DNA of 64,000 nucleotides from Bacillus sp. F19 (GTDB lineage: Bacteria > Bacillota > Bacilli > Bacillales > Bacillaceae): assembly GCA_023823795.1 (NCBI GenBank), contig CP085710.1, forward strand, positions 1,142,001 through 1,206,000, in the 5' to 3' direction. The notes beneath the pieces were generated by a model. That model saw only the letters and a list, made by a program, of their open reading frames with translations. It searched no databases and was not told the origin of the DNA. The stretch's first letter is position 1; the number at the start of each line of letters is the position of its first letter. The position numbers and the translations under genes were made by a program. Shown in pieces: positions 52,506 to 61,259 of the stretch.

Positions 52506-52574
52506 TTACATACGGTACCAATAAAAGCAGAACGGGTTATCATCATAACCTGCTTGGAAAATTGCTGCCTGCAT
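52506..52574 (-). CDS. Possible 22-residue peptide with a strong ribosome binding site
   Basis: On the minus strand AAGGAGG stands 5 nt before ATG 52574, which opens MQAAIFQAGYDDNPFCFYWY plus two residues and stops at 52506. The quality of the site is unusual for chance. An internal GGTTAT/ATAACC hairpin covers the middle of the frame. It is rich in aromatics and has one Cys. It may be a micropeptide, a leader, or a random frame. Confidence 0.3.
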   Translation of the reverse strand: MQAAIFQAGYDDNPFCFYWYRM

Positions 52575-52640
52575 AACTTCCTCCTTATATAAAGGTTTTA
52601 TAGAATGATTCAAAGAGAAAATTTGGAAAAAACAATTGAT

Positions 52641-52676
52641 TATTATCAAATGATATATTATTATCAAAATTGATAA
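52641..52676 (+). promoter_or_regulatory. Operator-like repeats before the HTH regulator operon
   Basis: TATTATCAAA occurs at 52641-52650 and 52659-52668, 18 bp apart, followed by the inverse TTGATAA at 52670. This is a candidate autoregulatory site for the regulator at 52747. Confidence 0.4.
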
Positions 52677-52746
52677 ATGAAGTTAATTTTTGTAAATTCT
52701 ATCTTTATTAATAATGATAACAATGAATACACTGGAGGATAAAGAC

Positions 52747-53274
52747 TTGAATAAATCAAAGATGAACCTGATCCTGCATCCTGTGAGAATGAAAATTGTT
52801 CAATCTCTGCTGAACGGCAAAGAAATGACTGTTGGCCAATTGGGGGAGCGGGCCAAAGATGTTCCTAAGGCGACACTGTACAGACATCTTAATAAACTTC
52901 TTGAAGCCAAGGTCATTCAAGTTGTAAAAGAAAATCAAATTAGAGGAACAGTTGAAAAAGTTTATGCGCTAAATGAACCATCTGTACAGTCGCAGGAAGA
53001 CTTTTTAAACTTATCAAGTGAAGAGCATTTAGAATTATTCATGAATTTTACAACGCAGCTGATGGGCATGTATGAGAATTATTTACAGAAGGGAGCAGCT
53101 GATTTGATGAAAGATGGAGTTAGTTACACTGTAGCAAATGTTCATTTATCAGATTCCGAATTTATAGAACTGATAAAGGGTATGGCTGAACTGCTGCAAA
53201 AGGCTATGCTTAATGAACCTTCTCCCGAACGTACAGGAAGAAACATTGCAACGATAGTCATTCCGCAAAAGTAA
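52747..53274 (+). CDS. ArsR-like winged-helix regulator
   Basis: A 175-residue protein. Residues 5-75 form a winged helix: LHPVRMKIVQSLLNGKEMTV, RAKDVPKATLYRHLNKLLEA, and the wing VKENQIRGTVEKVY. The remaining 100 residues form a helical effector or dimerisation region. The start TTG 52747 follows TGGAGGA by 8 nt; the ATG at 52714 lacks a site. It is the first gene of a four-gene cluster with a CPBP protease and an ABC exporter. Control of that cluster is the natural inference. Confidence 0.75.
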   Translation: MNKSKMNLILHPVRMKIVQSLLNGKEMTVGQLGERAKDVPKATLYRHLNKLLEAKVIQVVKENQIRGTVEKVYALNEPSVQSQEDFLNLSSEEHLELFMNFTTQLMGMYENYLQKGAADLMKDGVSYTVANVHLSDSEFIELIKGMAELLQKAMLNEPSPERTGRNIATIVIPQK

Positions 53275-53305
53275 TAAAACGTAACAGCTGGAGAGGGAGA
53301 GGCTA

Positions 53306-54097
53306 ATGAAGGGGATGGATTTGAAAATAGCTTTATTGATTGCAGGCATCTGTTTTGGATCTGGTTTTCTTTTGCTGCCATATCAAATGGATTCATTAAA
53401 ATCAGCGGTGTCTGCAAATGAATTTGAGAAAATGACCGGCGGTGCCTCCATGGTTGTTTTATCTCTAGTATCATCTGTTCAATTATTTATCATGAGTTTC
53501 CTCCTTGCATTTCTTGGTTTTAAACTGGCACGAAAAACTGGTTTTTCTTTTGACATCCTTCAATCTCTCTTTGAAAAAGGAAAAAAGAGGCCATTCAACC
53601 GTTCATATCTGCTGCTTTCCATTGTTCTTGGAACAGTGGCAGGATTCATAATTGTCGGTTCAGACCGCTTTTACTTTCAGTATCAGATTCAGGAGATAGG
53701 GGGAAGCACGCCTGAATTCTCTTGGCTTGGATTATTCGCAGGTGTTCTGGCAGGCGGAGTGTTTGAGGAAACCCTGATGCGGCTGTTTTTAGTCAGTTTG
53801 CTGGTATGGATTTTTCAAAAAAAGGCCGGAAGAAAGAGGCATCAGCTGCCGAAATCTTATTTCTGGGCGGCCATCATCATCGCTTCACTAGTATTTGCTG
53901 CTGGCCATTTACCGTTCACTTCAATGGTATTTGGTGATTTAACGGGTATGGTTCTTTTCCGCTGCTTCCTGCTGAATGGTATTGGAGGTTTGTTCTTCGG
54001 TTACCTCTATTGGAAAAAAGGGTTTGAGTATGCAATTGTCTCGCACATGTTTGCTCATATCTCAATGCAGCTGCTGTTTATTCCATTATTCTATTAA
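53306..54097 (+). CDS. CPBP-family intramembrane protease
   Basis: A 263-residue membrane protein with about eight helices. The catalytic motifs of the CAAX/CPBP group are all present: FEETLMR (Glu154, Glu155, Arg159), FAAGHLPF and SHMFAHIS. Family members cleave prenylated or other membrane proteins and are often linked to bacteriocin self-protection. It lies between the regulator and the ABC transporter genes. GAGAGG precedes the ATG, and the ABC gene starts 19 nt after the stop. Confidence 0.85.
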   Translation: MKGMDLKIALLIAGICFGSGFLLLPYQMDSLKSAVSANEFEKMTGGASMVVLSLVSSVQLFIMSFLLAFLGFKLARKTGFSFDILQSLFEKGKKRPFNRSYLLLSIVLGTVAGFIIVGSDRFYFQYQIQEIGGSTPEFSWLGLFAGVLAGGVFEETLMRLFLVSLLVWIFQKKAGRKRHQLPKSYFWAAIIIASLVFAAGHLPFTSMVFGDLTGMVLFRCFLLNGIGGLFFGYLYWKKGFEYAIVSHMFAHISMQLLFIPLFY

Positions 54098-54116
54098 AAA
54101 GGGAGCTTGAATACAG

Positions 54117-55016
54117 ATGATTGAAGTCGCGGGTGTTTCAAAAACGTTTGGAAGTCAGACTGTGCTGAAGAACGTCCATTTCAAAGCAGAACAAGGAAAG
54201 ATTGTAGGGCTCCTTGGACCAAACGGAGCTGGGAAAACAACATTTATCCGAATATTAAACGGCGTCATTAAAGCTGACAGCGGGACGATTTCGATCCTGA
54301 ATCATGATCCTGTAACACAAGGCGATGAGATCAGAAAGATTTCAGGAATTGTCACAGAAGGTGCAGGTTTGTATCATCAATTAAGCGGTGAAGAAAACTT
54401 AGCTTTTTTTGCAGATTTATATGGAGTCAAGGATAAATCCAGAATCATTCAATTGCTTGAGCTGTTTGATCTGGCTGAGCATAAAGATAAACCTGCAGGA
54501 ACGTACAGTACAGGCATGAAAAAAAGGCTTGCGCTTGGAAAAGCGCTTTTACACAGTCCAAAATTGCTGTTTCTGGATGAACCGACAAATGGCCTCGATC
54601 CGGACGGCATCAAAATGGTACTCGCTTATTTGAAAAAATACAACGAAGAAACCGGCACAACTATGATTATCTGTTCTCATGTATTGCATCAGCTGGAACC
54701 TGTTTGCGATTCATTTGCTTTTCTTCTGAATCAAACCATTGTTGAGCAAGGCACAATGGCTGAACTTGAGAAAAAGTATTTAAAAGAAATCAAGGTAAAA
54801 GTAAACACAGATATGAAGCTTCATAGAAAAGGATACTTGGAGTTTCCTTGTGAACAACGTGCAGAAGGCGAAGTCATTTTCACACTGCCTGCAAAAGAAG
54901 ACATACCTTTTTTACTGAAGGGGATTTTAGAAAAGCATCATGTCTATTCCGCAGAAATTTTAAATAGTGATCTTGAATCCATTTATTTTAAAGTAAGGGA
55001 GATGCACAATGAATAG
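54117..55016 (+). CDS. ABC transporter ATP-binding protein
   Basis: A 299-residue ATPase. Walker A is GPNGAGKTT (34-42), the signature YSTGMKKRLALG (about 134) and Walker B LLFLDEPTNGLD (about 153). The switch His follows in IICSHVLHQL. A C-terminal extension of about 80 residues is typical for drug or peptide exporters of the CcmA/DrrA type. It overlaps the permease gene by 8 nt. The partner is encoded next, so they likely form an export complex. Confidence 0.9.
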   Translation: MIEVAGVSKTFGSQTVLKNVHFKAEQGKIVGLLGPNGAGKTTFIRILNGVIKADSGTISILNHDPVTQGDEIRKISGIVTEGAGLYHQLSGEENLAFFADLYGVKDKSRIIQLLELFDLAEHKDKPAGTYSTGMKKRLALGKALLHSPKLLFLDEPTNGLDPDGIKMVLAYLKKYNEETGTTMIICSHVLHQLEPVCDSFAFLLNQTIVEQGTMAELEKKYLKEIKVKVNTDMKLHRKGYLEFPCEQRAEGEVIFTLPAKEDIPFLLKGILEKHHVYSAEILNSDLESIYFKVREMHNE

Positions 55017-55836
55017 CGCAATGATGAAGGCGATCATCAAAAAAGATTTAAGGGATATTTTCCGCAGTAAAAATTTGTTTGCTACGCTGATTATTATTCC
55101 GGTTATTTTTTCAGCAATCATACCCGCAGCTCTCCTGGGAAGTGCTCTTATTTTTGATATCGAAGAGATGGCGGGAAATGATGCACAGAAGCTGATCAGC
55201 AGTTTCCTGACTCATTTGAAACAGGAGAATCTTGTGTTTGAAACAGCCGAACAGCAATTTGTTTATTTGTTTATTAACTACATGCTTCCGTCCTTGTTTT
55301 TGCTGGTGCCGATTATCACGGCAAGTGTTGTAGCCGCCAACAGCTTTGCAGGGGAAAAGGAGCGGCGTACACTTGAGAGTCTGCTTTTTTCTCCTGTGCC
55401 GATTAAAACACTCTTTGTGAGCAAAATCCTTGGATCTTTTATTCCGTCTCTTCTCGTCTCCTTTTTGAGCTTTTTGCTGAGCGGAATGATTATTAATATT
55501 CTGGGGTTTCAGCTGTTTGGAGAAATGATCTTTCCATCTGCCAATTGGCTTGCGCTGATCTTTTGTCTTTCACCAATGGTATCACTAATGACGGTCTTGC
55601 TTAACGTCTTTATCTCCTCCCGTGTCAAAACGTATCAGGAAGCGCAGAACATTGGAGGCTTGATTATCCTGCCTGCTGTGGGAATGATGGCTGGTCAGTC
55701 AAGCGGTTTATTTTTTGTGGGGGCACAAATTACGCTGCTGATCTCACTTGTGATTCTGATCGTGAATGCCGTTTTGCTGCAGAGAATCACGAAGTACAAT
55801 GATCGGTTTATGCTATTTGAAAAGCAGATTCATTGA
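55009..55836 (+). CDS. ABC-2-type permease
   Basis: A 275-residue protein with six hydrophobic segments, the first at about residues 22-45. A large external loop (45-95) follows. The coupling region ANSFAGEKERRTLESLLFSP is a hallmark of ABC-2 exporters of the NatB/YhaP type. It works with the ATPase encoded upstream. The substrate is unknown; a sodium, peptide or antibiotic exporter is possible. Confidence 0.85.
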   Translation: MNSAMMKAIIKKDLRDIFRSKNLFATLIIIPVIFSAIIPAALLGSALIFDIEEMAGNDAQKLISSFLTHLKQENLVFETAEQQFVYLFINYMLPSLFLLVPIITASVVAANSFAGEKERRTLESLLFSPVPIKTLFVSKILGSFIPSLLVSFLSFLLSGMIINILGFQLFGEMIFPSANWLALIFCLSPMVSLMTVLLNVFISSRVKTYQEAQNIGGLIILPAVGMMAGQSSGLFFVGAQITLLISLVILIVNAVLLQRITKYNDRFMLFEKQIH

Positions 55837-55908
55837 GGGGAATCGAATTTAGGCTGATGGAAATCAGGTTTTCTTTATATGGTAATCCTTGATTTACACT
55901 GACAGAAC

Positions 55909-55947
55909 TAAAAAACCCCCTTGCCGTCTCATCTGGCACAGGGGGTT
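55909..55947 (-). terminator. Terminator of the SurA-like gene
   Basis: AACCCCC and TTGCC pair with GGCA and GGGGGTT. On the minus strand it ends in TTTTTT. It lies between convergent genes. Confidence 0.85.
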
Positions 55948-55952
55948 AGCTG

Positions 55953-56720
55953 TTAAATCTTAAGATCAATCTTCGCGTTTTTCTTCAGTTCTTCCACTTT
56001 TTGAGCAAGCAGTTCCTGCTGTTTTTGCTGTTGAAGAGATTGTTCAATCTGAGGTTTTACTTCTTCAAGTTTTGGAACTTCCTGTCCGCTGCTTTTTCCT
56101 TGCTCAGCGTATTGGTCATATGTTTTTTGAATTTCTTCGTCTGAGATTTCACCTGCAGGCACTTCTTTTTCAACATACTGTCTGAATTTAATATCATCTG
56201 CAATTTGAGCTTCAAGTGTTTTCATGTCCATGCCAGATTTTTTAAGGGCTGCTTCGAATTCTTTTTCCGTTTTAAACTGTTTTTTCGTTTCGCCAATCTG
56301 CTTTTTAACGTCTTCATCAGATGCTTTATAGCCTTTTTTGTTTGCCTCTTGAAGAAGCAGGGTTTGTCCGACTAAGCTGTCAAGTGTTTGTTTTTTCACT
56401 TGCTCTGCAGCTTCTTTAGAAGTTGGGTCTTGTCCCATTTGCTGCATTTGGCCCTGAGTTGATTGCAGGACGCTGTTATAGTCGCTGCCAAGGATTTTTT
56501 CATCATTCACAAGAGCAACAGTTTTCTTTTCATCCACTTGCTGCGCTTTTAATTTCTTTTGCATTTCTTCCATTTGCTTTTGCTGATCCTTCTGCTGATC
56601 GGTTTCGGCTGTTTTTGCTTTATCATCCTTTTTTGCTTCTTTGCTTTCTTCATTGCCTCCGCATGCTGCTAAAGCAACGGCCATTAGACCGGTTATTAAT
56701 GGTAACATGACTTTTTTCAT
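55953..56720 (-). CDS. SurA/PrsA-like lipoprotein chaperone without parvulin domain
   Basis: A 255-residue lipoprotein. The lipobox is ALAAC with the modified Cys20. A charged, coiled-coil-like stretch (25-65) and then a SurA N-terminal-type helical chaperone domain (VALVNDEKILGSDYN, then QTLDSLVGQTLLLQEANKKG) follow. A Q/E-rich tail (205-250) ends the protein. No parvulin peptidyl-prolyl isomerase domain is seen, so it probably acts as a holdase for secreted proteins outside the membrane. GGAAGGAG precedes the ATG. It ends in a strong terminator. Confidence 0.85.
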   Translation of the reverse strand: MKKVMLPLITGLMAVALAACGGNEESKEAKKDDKAKTAETDQQKDQQKQMEEMQKKLKAQQVDEKKTVALVNDEKILGSDYNSVLQSTQGQMQQMGQDPTSKEAAEQVKKQTLDSLVGQTLLLQEANKKGYKASDEDVKKQIGETKKQFKTEKEFEAALKKSGMDMKTLEAQIADDIKFRQYVEKEVPAGEISDEEIQKTYDQYAEQGKSSGQEVPKLEEVKPQIEQSLQQQKQQELLAQKVEELKKNAKIDLKI

Positions 56721-56879
56721 AATCGATCTCCTTCCTCAAGCTAGAAGTATAATTTTTTCTTTAGAAAAAAAATCATCTAGTGCGAATTATAAAGGAAATC
56801 CTGTGAAAAAGAAACCTTATGGAGCCGATCTGACGAATTGTAACAGGATTGAAACGTTTAAAGTCAGCGGAGGGAATTG

Positions 56880-57245
56880 GGAAAATATGTTAGAGTATGG
56901 GGGTTATTCAGAAGAAATAAACGAAATAATGCAGATATGGATATCAGATGAGCACTTGAATATATACAAGCAAAATTAGAAGATATATACTTTTCCCTGC
57001 AGGATAGTATTGATTATGCATTGAAAAAAAATAATCTCGACGCCATCCTTTTTCCTTCGTATATCGGTTCAACTATCTGTGCAAAAGCTGGTTATCTTTC
57101 CATTGCCCTTCCTGCAGGGGATATGCAAAACGGAAGGCCCTTTGGAATTACTTTAGAGGCTTTTGCTTTTAGTGAGGGGCTTTTAATAAAGCTTGGATAT
57201 TCTTATGCACAGCATACGAAGCTTAGAAGAAGTCCATACTTTTAG
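56880..57245 (+). pseudogene. C-terminal remnant of an amidase-signature enzyme
   Basis: In one frame a stop (TGA 56949-56951) is followed by ALEYIQAKLEDIYFSLQDSI and then KKNNLDAILFPSYIGSTICA. AKAGYLSIALPAG and NGRPFGITLEAFAFSEGLLI follow, to the stop near 57245. These are the final strands of amidase-family proteins, whose catalytic Ser-Ser-Lys core lies far upstream and is missing. The sequence before 56880 shows no clear amidase, so most of the gene is deleted. Confidence 0.65.
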
Positions 57246-57294
57246 AAAAATATTCAGCAAAATTCTTAGAAATGCAATTAAAAAGGAGATTACT

Positions 57295-57807
57295 ATGACG
57301 CAGATACCTAACAGCAAACCGTGTTCAGAATCAAGAGTCTTCCAAACAAACCGTGTACTTCCGCCTGATACGAATAATCATGAAACCTTGTTCGGCGGAA
57401 AATTAATGGCTTCAATAGATGTTGTAGCCTCAATTTCAGCAGCTAAACATTGCCGGACAGAATGTGTCACAGCATCCATGGATTCGGTGGATTTTCTCCA
57501 TCCGATTCGTCCGACTGATGCGGTGCATCTTGAATCTTTCGTCACATTTACGGGAAGATCATCGATGGAGGTATTCGTGAAAGTAACGGCAGAAGATTTA
57601 ATAAGCGGTGAATCCAGAGTAGCAGCTACAAGCTTTATTACATTTGTTTCATTGAATGAACAAGGTAAGCCAAAAGCCGTTCCGGGAGTTTATCCTGAAA
57701 CAGAAGAGGAAAAATATTTATTCGATTCAGGTGAGGAGCGCTCGCTTATCAGGAAAGCGAGAAGAAAAGCAAGTATTACGTTCTCTGAGAAAATTAAGCA
57801 ATATTAA
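57295..57807 (+). CDS. ykhA: Acyl-CoA thioesterase, YkhA-like hotdog protein
   Basis: A 170-residue single-hotdog thioesterase of the BFIT/Acot type. The signature is NHETLFGGKLMASIDVVASI (about residues 27-46), with the SMDSVDFLHPIRPTDAVHLE strand following. It hydrolyses acyl-CoA to free acid and CoA; YkhA of B. subtilis is the closest named relative. ATG 57295 lies behind AAAAAGGAGAT; the longer upstream frame from 57193 overlaps amidase debris. A terminator follows. Confidence 0.85.
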   Translation: MTQIPNSKPCSESRVFQTNRVLPPDTNNHETLFGGKLMASIDVVASISAAKHCRTECVTASMDSVDFLHPIRPTDAVHLESFVTFTGRSSMEVFVKVTAEDLISGESRVAATSFITFVSLNEQGKPKAVPGVYPETEEEKYLFDSGEERSLIRKARRKASITFSEKIKQY

Positions 57808-57835
57808 TTGGTTATTTAAAATCAAAAATAAAAAA

Positions 57836-57866
57836 GAGGGAAGATCTTTTAGGGATCTTCCCTTTA
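57836..57866 (+). terminator. Terminator
   Basis: AGGGAAGATC pairs with GATCTTCCCT, followed by TT and A-rich sequence. Confidence 0.75.
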
Positions 57867-57966
57867 AAACAGATAAAACCCTTTATTTGACTGATAAAAT
57901 TGTTTATTAATAAAACACGAAGTTACACGGATAAATCTTGAAACAGACTGATTTTCAAAAGATAAG

Positions 57967-58614
57967 CTAGAATTTCTCTGGAAACTGCTTCATGATTCCT
58001 GCCGAAAGTACATCGGCCAGCATCATCAAATGATCCAGCCCTTTATCAAATGCTTCAATACTCGCATTCCAATCCTTTTTAAGGAGAGCAGACAGATCTT
58101 CAGAAAGAATTTGCAAATGAATATACAATGCTTCCTTCAGCTCTTTTTCTGACCAGTTCGGGTTTGCGCTGCTCAAGAACTTGGAGATGTCATCTGCATT
58201 CTTATGCCATTCTGCATTAAACTTTTTAAAGTCTGATTGATTGCCGCTTTTTGCAGCTGCAGTCAATTTTCCTGCAATCAGAATGTGCTCTCTTAAGAGC
58301 TCAGCAAGCTTATTTCCTGCTTCTTCCCCGTAGTAAGGCTTAATAGCATTTCCGAAGTCATCCTGATTTTTTAAGAGCCTTGCAAGCAGCTTTTTTTGAT
58401 TCTCTAGTTCGTTAAGGGAACTGACAATATAGCTTTTTGTCCAAACCGCATGATCAGTCCAGAGCCTCCTCATGGTTTCTTTTAAAGCAAGGGATTCTTT
58501 TGTGATGCATTCTTCGCGTGCCTGTGTCATGTCTTTTGCATCCGTTTTTATTGGCGACATGACGAAGACTAGGGACATAATCAGCATTCCAGCAGTTATT
58601 AAGTGTTTTTTCAA
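57967..58614 (-). CDS. Secreted helical protein of unknown function
   Basis: A 215-residue exported protein. The signal peptide is at residues 1-26 (MKKHLITAGMLIMSLVFVMS, ending in TDA). The mature part is almost entirely helical, with RRLWTDHAVWTKSYIVSSL, LLKNQDDFGNAIKPYYGEEA and FNAEWHKNADDISKFL. Conserved Trp, His and Asp residues suggest a ligand- or metal-binding bundle. I do not recognise an established family function. The ATG has AGGAGG upstream. Confidence 0.65.
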   Translation of the reverse strand: MKKHLITAGMLIMSLVFVMSPIKTDAKDMTQAREECITKESLALKETMRRLWTDHAVWTKSYIVSSLNELENQKKLLARLLKNQDDFGNAIKPYYGEEAGNKLAELLREHILIAGKLTAAAKSGNQSDFKKFNAEWHKNADDISKFLSSANPNWSEKELKEALYIHLQILSEDLSALLKKDWNASIEAFDKGLDHLMMLADVLSAGIMKQFPEKF

Positions 58615-58677
58615 GTTGGAAATCCTCCTTTTTAATAGTAGTGCGGGACATCAATCGTTTGCATGTAACCCTAAGTT

Positions 58678-58812
58678 TTATTCTTCTTCCGCATGAAACT
58701 CCCGATCTGCTTTTTCAATTGGATCATTTTCAAAACCGTATGCCTCATTGATCTCTTTTGTCACTTCATCTAAAAATTCATCAGATAATATCGGTATGTT
58801 TTCTTTAGTCAT
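58678..58812 (-). CDS. Small acidic protein, 44 residues
   Basis: ATG 58812 stands 6 nt behind a perfect AGGAGGA and opens MTKENIPILSDEFLDEVTKE, followed by NEAYGFENDPIEKADREFHA and EEE. The stop is at 58678. The protein is strongly acidic and soluble. It lies upstream of the secreted protein gene on the same strand and may share its transcript. No family recognised. Confidence 0.55.
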   Translation of the reverse strand: MTKENIPILSDEFLDEVTKEINEAYGFENDPIEKADREFHAEEE

Positions 58813-58978
58813 CAAAATCCTCCTATGCTTGAATAAAAATAGTGTTAGCGCATGGGCCCAATATCATACATTTCCTCCTTTTATTGACCGGTAGCTTATT
58901 GGTTTAAAAAAGTCAAAGGATATGAATTATTTTTATTTACATCTCTTAAGGATAGGAGTATGATAACCAACAGTTTCA

Positions 58979-59145
58979 TATTTATTAATCGCTTAATCCA
59001 TGAGGAGCGGGGAACCCGATATTGTGATAATATTCGCAAAGGGGTGAATCCTATTCATGTAGGTAGGGATACTCTTTTGTCCCGAATCCGTCAGCTAACC
59101 CCGTAAGCGTTAGGAGAGAGGATGTGTAGCGGTGAGACTGCGATT
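58979..59145 (+). promoter_or_regulatory. ydaO/yuaA-type c-di-AMP riboswitch
   Basis: Conserved blocks of this class are present in order: ATCGCTTAATCC, AGCGGGGAACCCGAT, GGGGTGAATCC, TAGGGATACTCTTTTGTCCC, GAATCCGTCAGCTAACC and CCGTAAGCGTTAGGAGAGAG. Family knowledge: c-di-AMP binding turns off the downstream gene, very often a potassium importer. It lies about 120 nt before kimA. I do not see a clear hairpin-plus-T-run terminator between aptamer and gene. Confidence 0.9.
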
Positions 59146-59268
59146 CTAATGTCCATTATGCTGTTCGTAATGACTTGCGGATAATTATGTTGATACGCTA
59201 ATTAAAGGTTTACATTCTTAAATGTCATCAAGAAAAAGTTCAAAAGAAGAAAAAATGGTGGTGCAGAA

Positions 59269-61095
59269 ATGTTTTCTATGCTTAAAAGAATAATCATTGG
59301 GGCTCCCTTAAAGTCTACAGAATTGGGAGAGCAAAAATTAAATAAAAAGAAAGCACTGGCTATTCTATCTTCAGATGCATTATCTTCTGTAGCGTACGGG
59401 CCAGAGCAGATCCTGCTTGTCTTAGTTACTATAAGTGCTGTTGCATTTTGGTATTCCATTCCAATTGCAGTAGGTGTACTATTTTTATTAACGGCTCTGA
59501 TCTTATCTTACCGTCAAATTATCTATGCTTATCCTCATGGCGGGGGAGCATATGTCGTTTCAAAAGAAAACCTTGGAGAAAATGCAGGGTTAATTGCAGG
59601 AGGTTCACTCTTAGTTGATTACATATTGACAGTTGCCGTGAGTGTCTCGGCAGGAACAGATGCGATTACTTCTGCCTTTCCTGCCTTGCATGATTATAAT
59701 GTCATCATAGCCTGTTTGCTGGTTGCTTTTATCACCATACTAAATCTCAGAGGAATCACCGAATCAGCCTCAATATTAGCCTATCCGGTCTATTTGTTTG
59801 TTTTGGCCCTTTTTATATTAATAGGGGTAGGAATATTTAAAATCATAACCGGGGATGTTTCACCGGATTTGCATGCACCGATAGGGACTCCTGTTGCAGG
59901 CATTAGCTTGTTTTTGCTGCTGAGAGCATTTGCTTCAGGAAGTTCTGCATTAACCGGAGTCGAAGCAATCTCGAATGCGATACCGAATTTTAAAGATCCT
60001 GGTCCTAAAAATGCAGTCAGAACGCTGATGGCAATGGGGTTATTGCTTGCCATTTTATTTTCAGGAATCGTATTTTTAGCCTATTACTTCGGGATAGCTC
60101 CAAAACACGAAGAAACAGTTGTTTCCCAAATTGCAGCTGAAACGTTTGGTAGAAACTTTATGTATTATTTTATCCAGGGAACAACAGCTATGATTCTTGT
60201 TCTCGCTGCTAACACCGGATATTCTGCTTTTCCTTTGCTTGCATTCAACCTTGCAAAAGATAAATACATTGCAAGAATGTTTACGATGAGAGGAGACCGA
60301 TTAGGGTATTCCAATGGGATCATCACTCTTGGAATCACGTCCATTTTACTAATCATTATTTTTAAAGGGCAGACAGAACAGCTCATCCCTCTTTATGCGG
60401 TAGGCGTGTTTATTCCATTTACCTTATCCCAGACTGGAATGCTCGTGAAGTGGCTGCGTGAGAAGCCTAAAGGCTGGGCGGTTAAACTTGCGGTAAATTT
60501 AACTGGAGCACTTATCAGCTTTCTTGTCATGATGATGTTCTTCATTACAAAGTTCTCACAGGTTTGGGCGGTCCTGATCTTTTTGCCTCTTATCGTTTTA
60601 GGATTTCATCAAATTAAGAAGCACTATGTGGCCGTTGGTGATCAGCTGAGACTCACAACATGTGAGCCGATCAAGCCGATTGAAGGGAATGTCATTATCG
60701 TGCCTGTAGCGGGAATGACTCACGTAGTAGAAAATTCTTTGAACTATGCAAAATCATTATCCGCAGATCAAATCATTGCGGTTTACGTTTCATTTGAACG
60801 AGTCGATGAAAAAATCTTTGAAGATAAATGGAACAAGTGGCAGCCGGATATTCGGCTTGTAACTCTGCAGTCTTATTATCGAAGCATCATTCAGCCATTG
60901 ACTAAATTCATTGATACAGTTGAGAAAAAAGCAAGTGAATCCAACTATAGGGTTACGGTTTTAATCCCGCAATTTATTCCCAAAAAAAGCTGGCACAATA
61001 TTCTTCATAACCAGTCAAGTATCTTAATCAGGACGTTTCTCTTGTATAAAAGAAATGTCATTGTCACTACTGTTCCGTATCATTTGAAAAAATAG
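59269..61095 (+). CDS. kimA: KimA, potassium importer
   Basis: A 608-residue APC-superfamily transporter. About twelve helices span residues 28-450, followed by a cytosolic universal-stress-like domain (about 460-608). SDALSSVAYGPEQILLVLV and YRQIIYAYPHGGGAYVVSKE are typical of KimA (formerly YdaO). KimA imports potassium with protons at high affinity and is inhibited by c-di-AMP both at the protein and at the riboswitch. Length equals that of B. subtilis KimA (607). The ribosome binding site is weak (GGTGGTG). Confidence 0.95.
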   Translation: MFSMLKRIIIGAPLKSTELGEQKLNKKKALAILSSDALSSVAYGPEQILLVLVTISAVAFWYSIPIAVGVLFLLTALILSYRQIIYAYPHGGGAYVVSKENLGENAGLIAGGSLLVDYILTVAVSVSAGTDAITSAFPALHDYNVIIACLLVAFITILNLRGITESASILAYPVYLFVLALFILIGVGIFKIITGDVSPDLHAPIGTPVAGISLFLLLRAFASGSSALTGVEAISNAIPNFKDPGPKNAVRTLMAMGLLLAILFSGIVFLAYYFGIAPKHEETVVSQIAAETFGRNFMYYFIQGTTAMILVLAANTGYSAFPLLAFNLAKDKYIARMFTMRGDRLGYSNGIITLGITSILLIIIFKGQTEQLIPLYAVGVFIPFTLSQTGMLVKWLREKPKGWAVKLAVNLTGALISFLVMMMFFITKFSQVWAVLIFLPLIVLGFHQIKKHYVAVGDQLRLTTCEPIKPIEGNVIIVPVAGMTHVVENSLNYAKSLSADQIIAVYVSFERVDEKIFEDKWNKWQPDIRLVTLQSYYRSIIQPLTKFIDTVEKKASESNYRVTVLIPQFIPKKSWHNILHNQSSILIRTFLLYKRNVIVTTVPYHLKK

Positions 61096-61103
61096 GGAAT
61101 GTG

Positions 61104-61131
61104 AAGGAGCTCTTTGAAAGAGCTCCTTTTC
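61104..61131 (+). terminator. Terminator of kimA
   Basis: AAGGAGCTCTTT pairs with AAAGAGCTCCTT, followed by TTC TT. Confidence 0.85.
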
Positions 61132-61259
61132 TTATGGGTAAAGAAATTGCAGTTTGTATGTCTTGACATTTTATAAACCGGACATTAAAGTTAAATCAGT
61201 TAATAGTTAAATTGTTGAATAATTAAATAATAGAATAATTTTTGAAATGAGGTAAAGAA

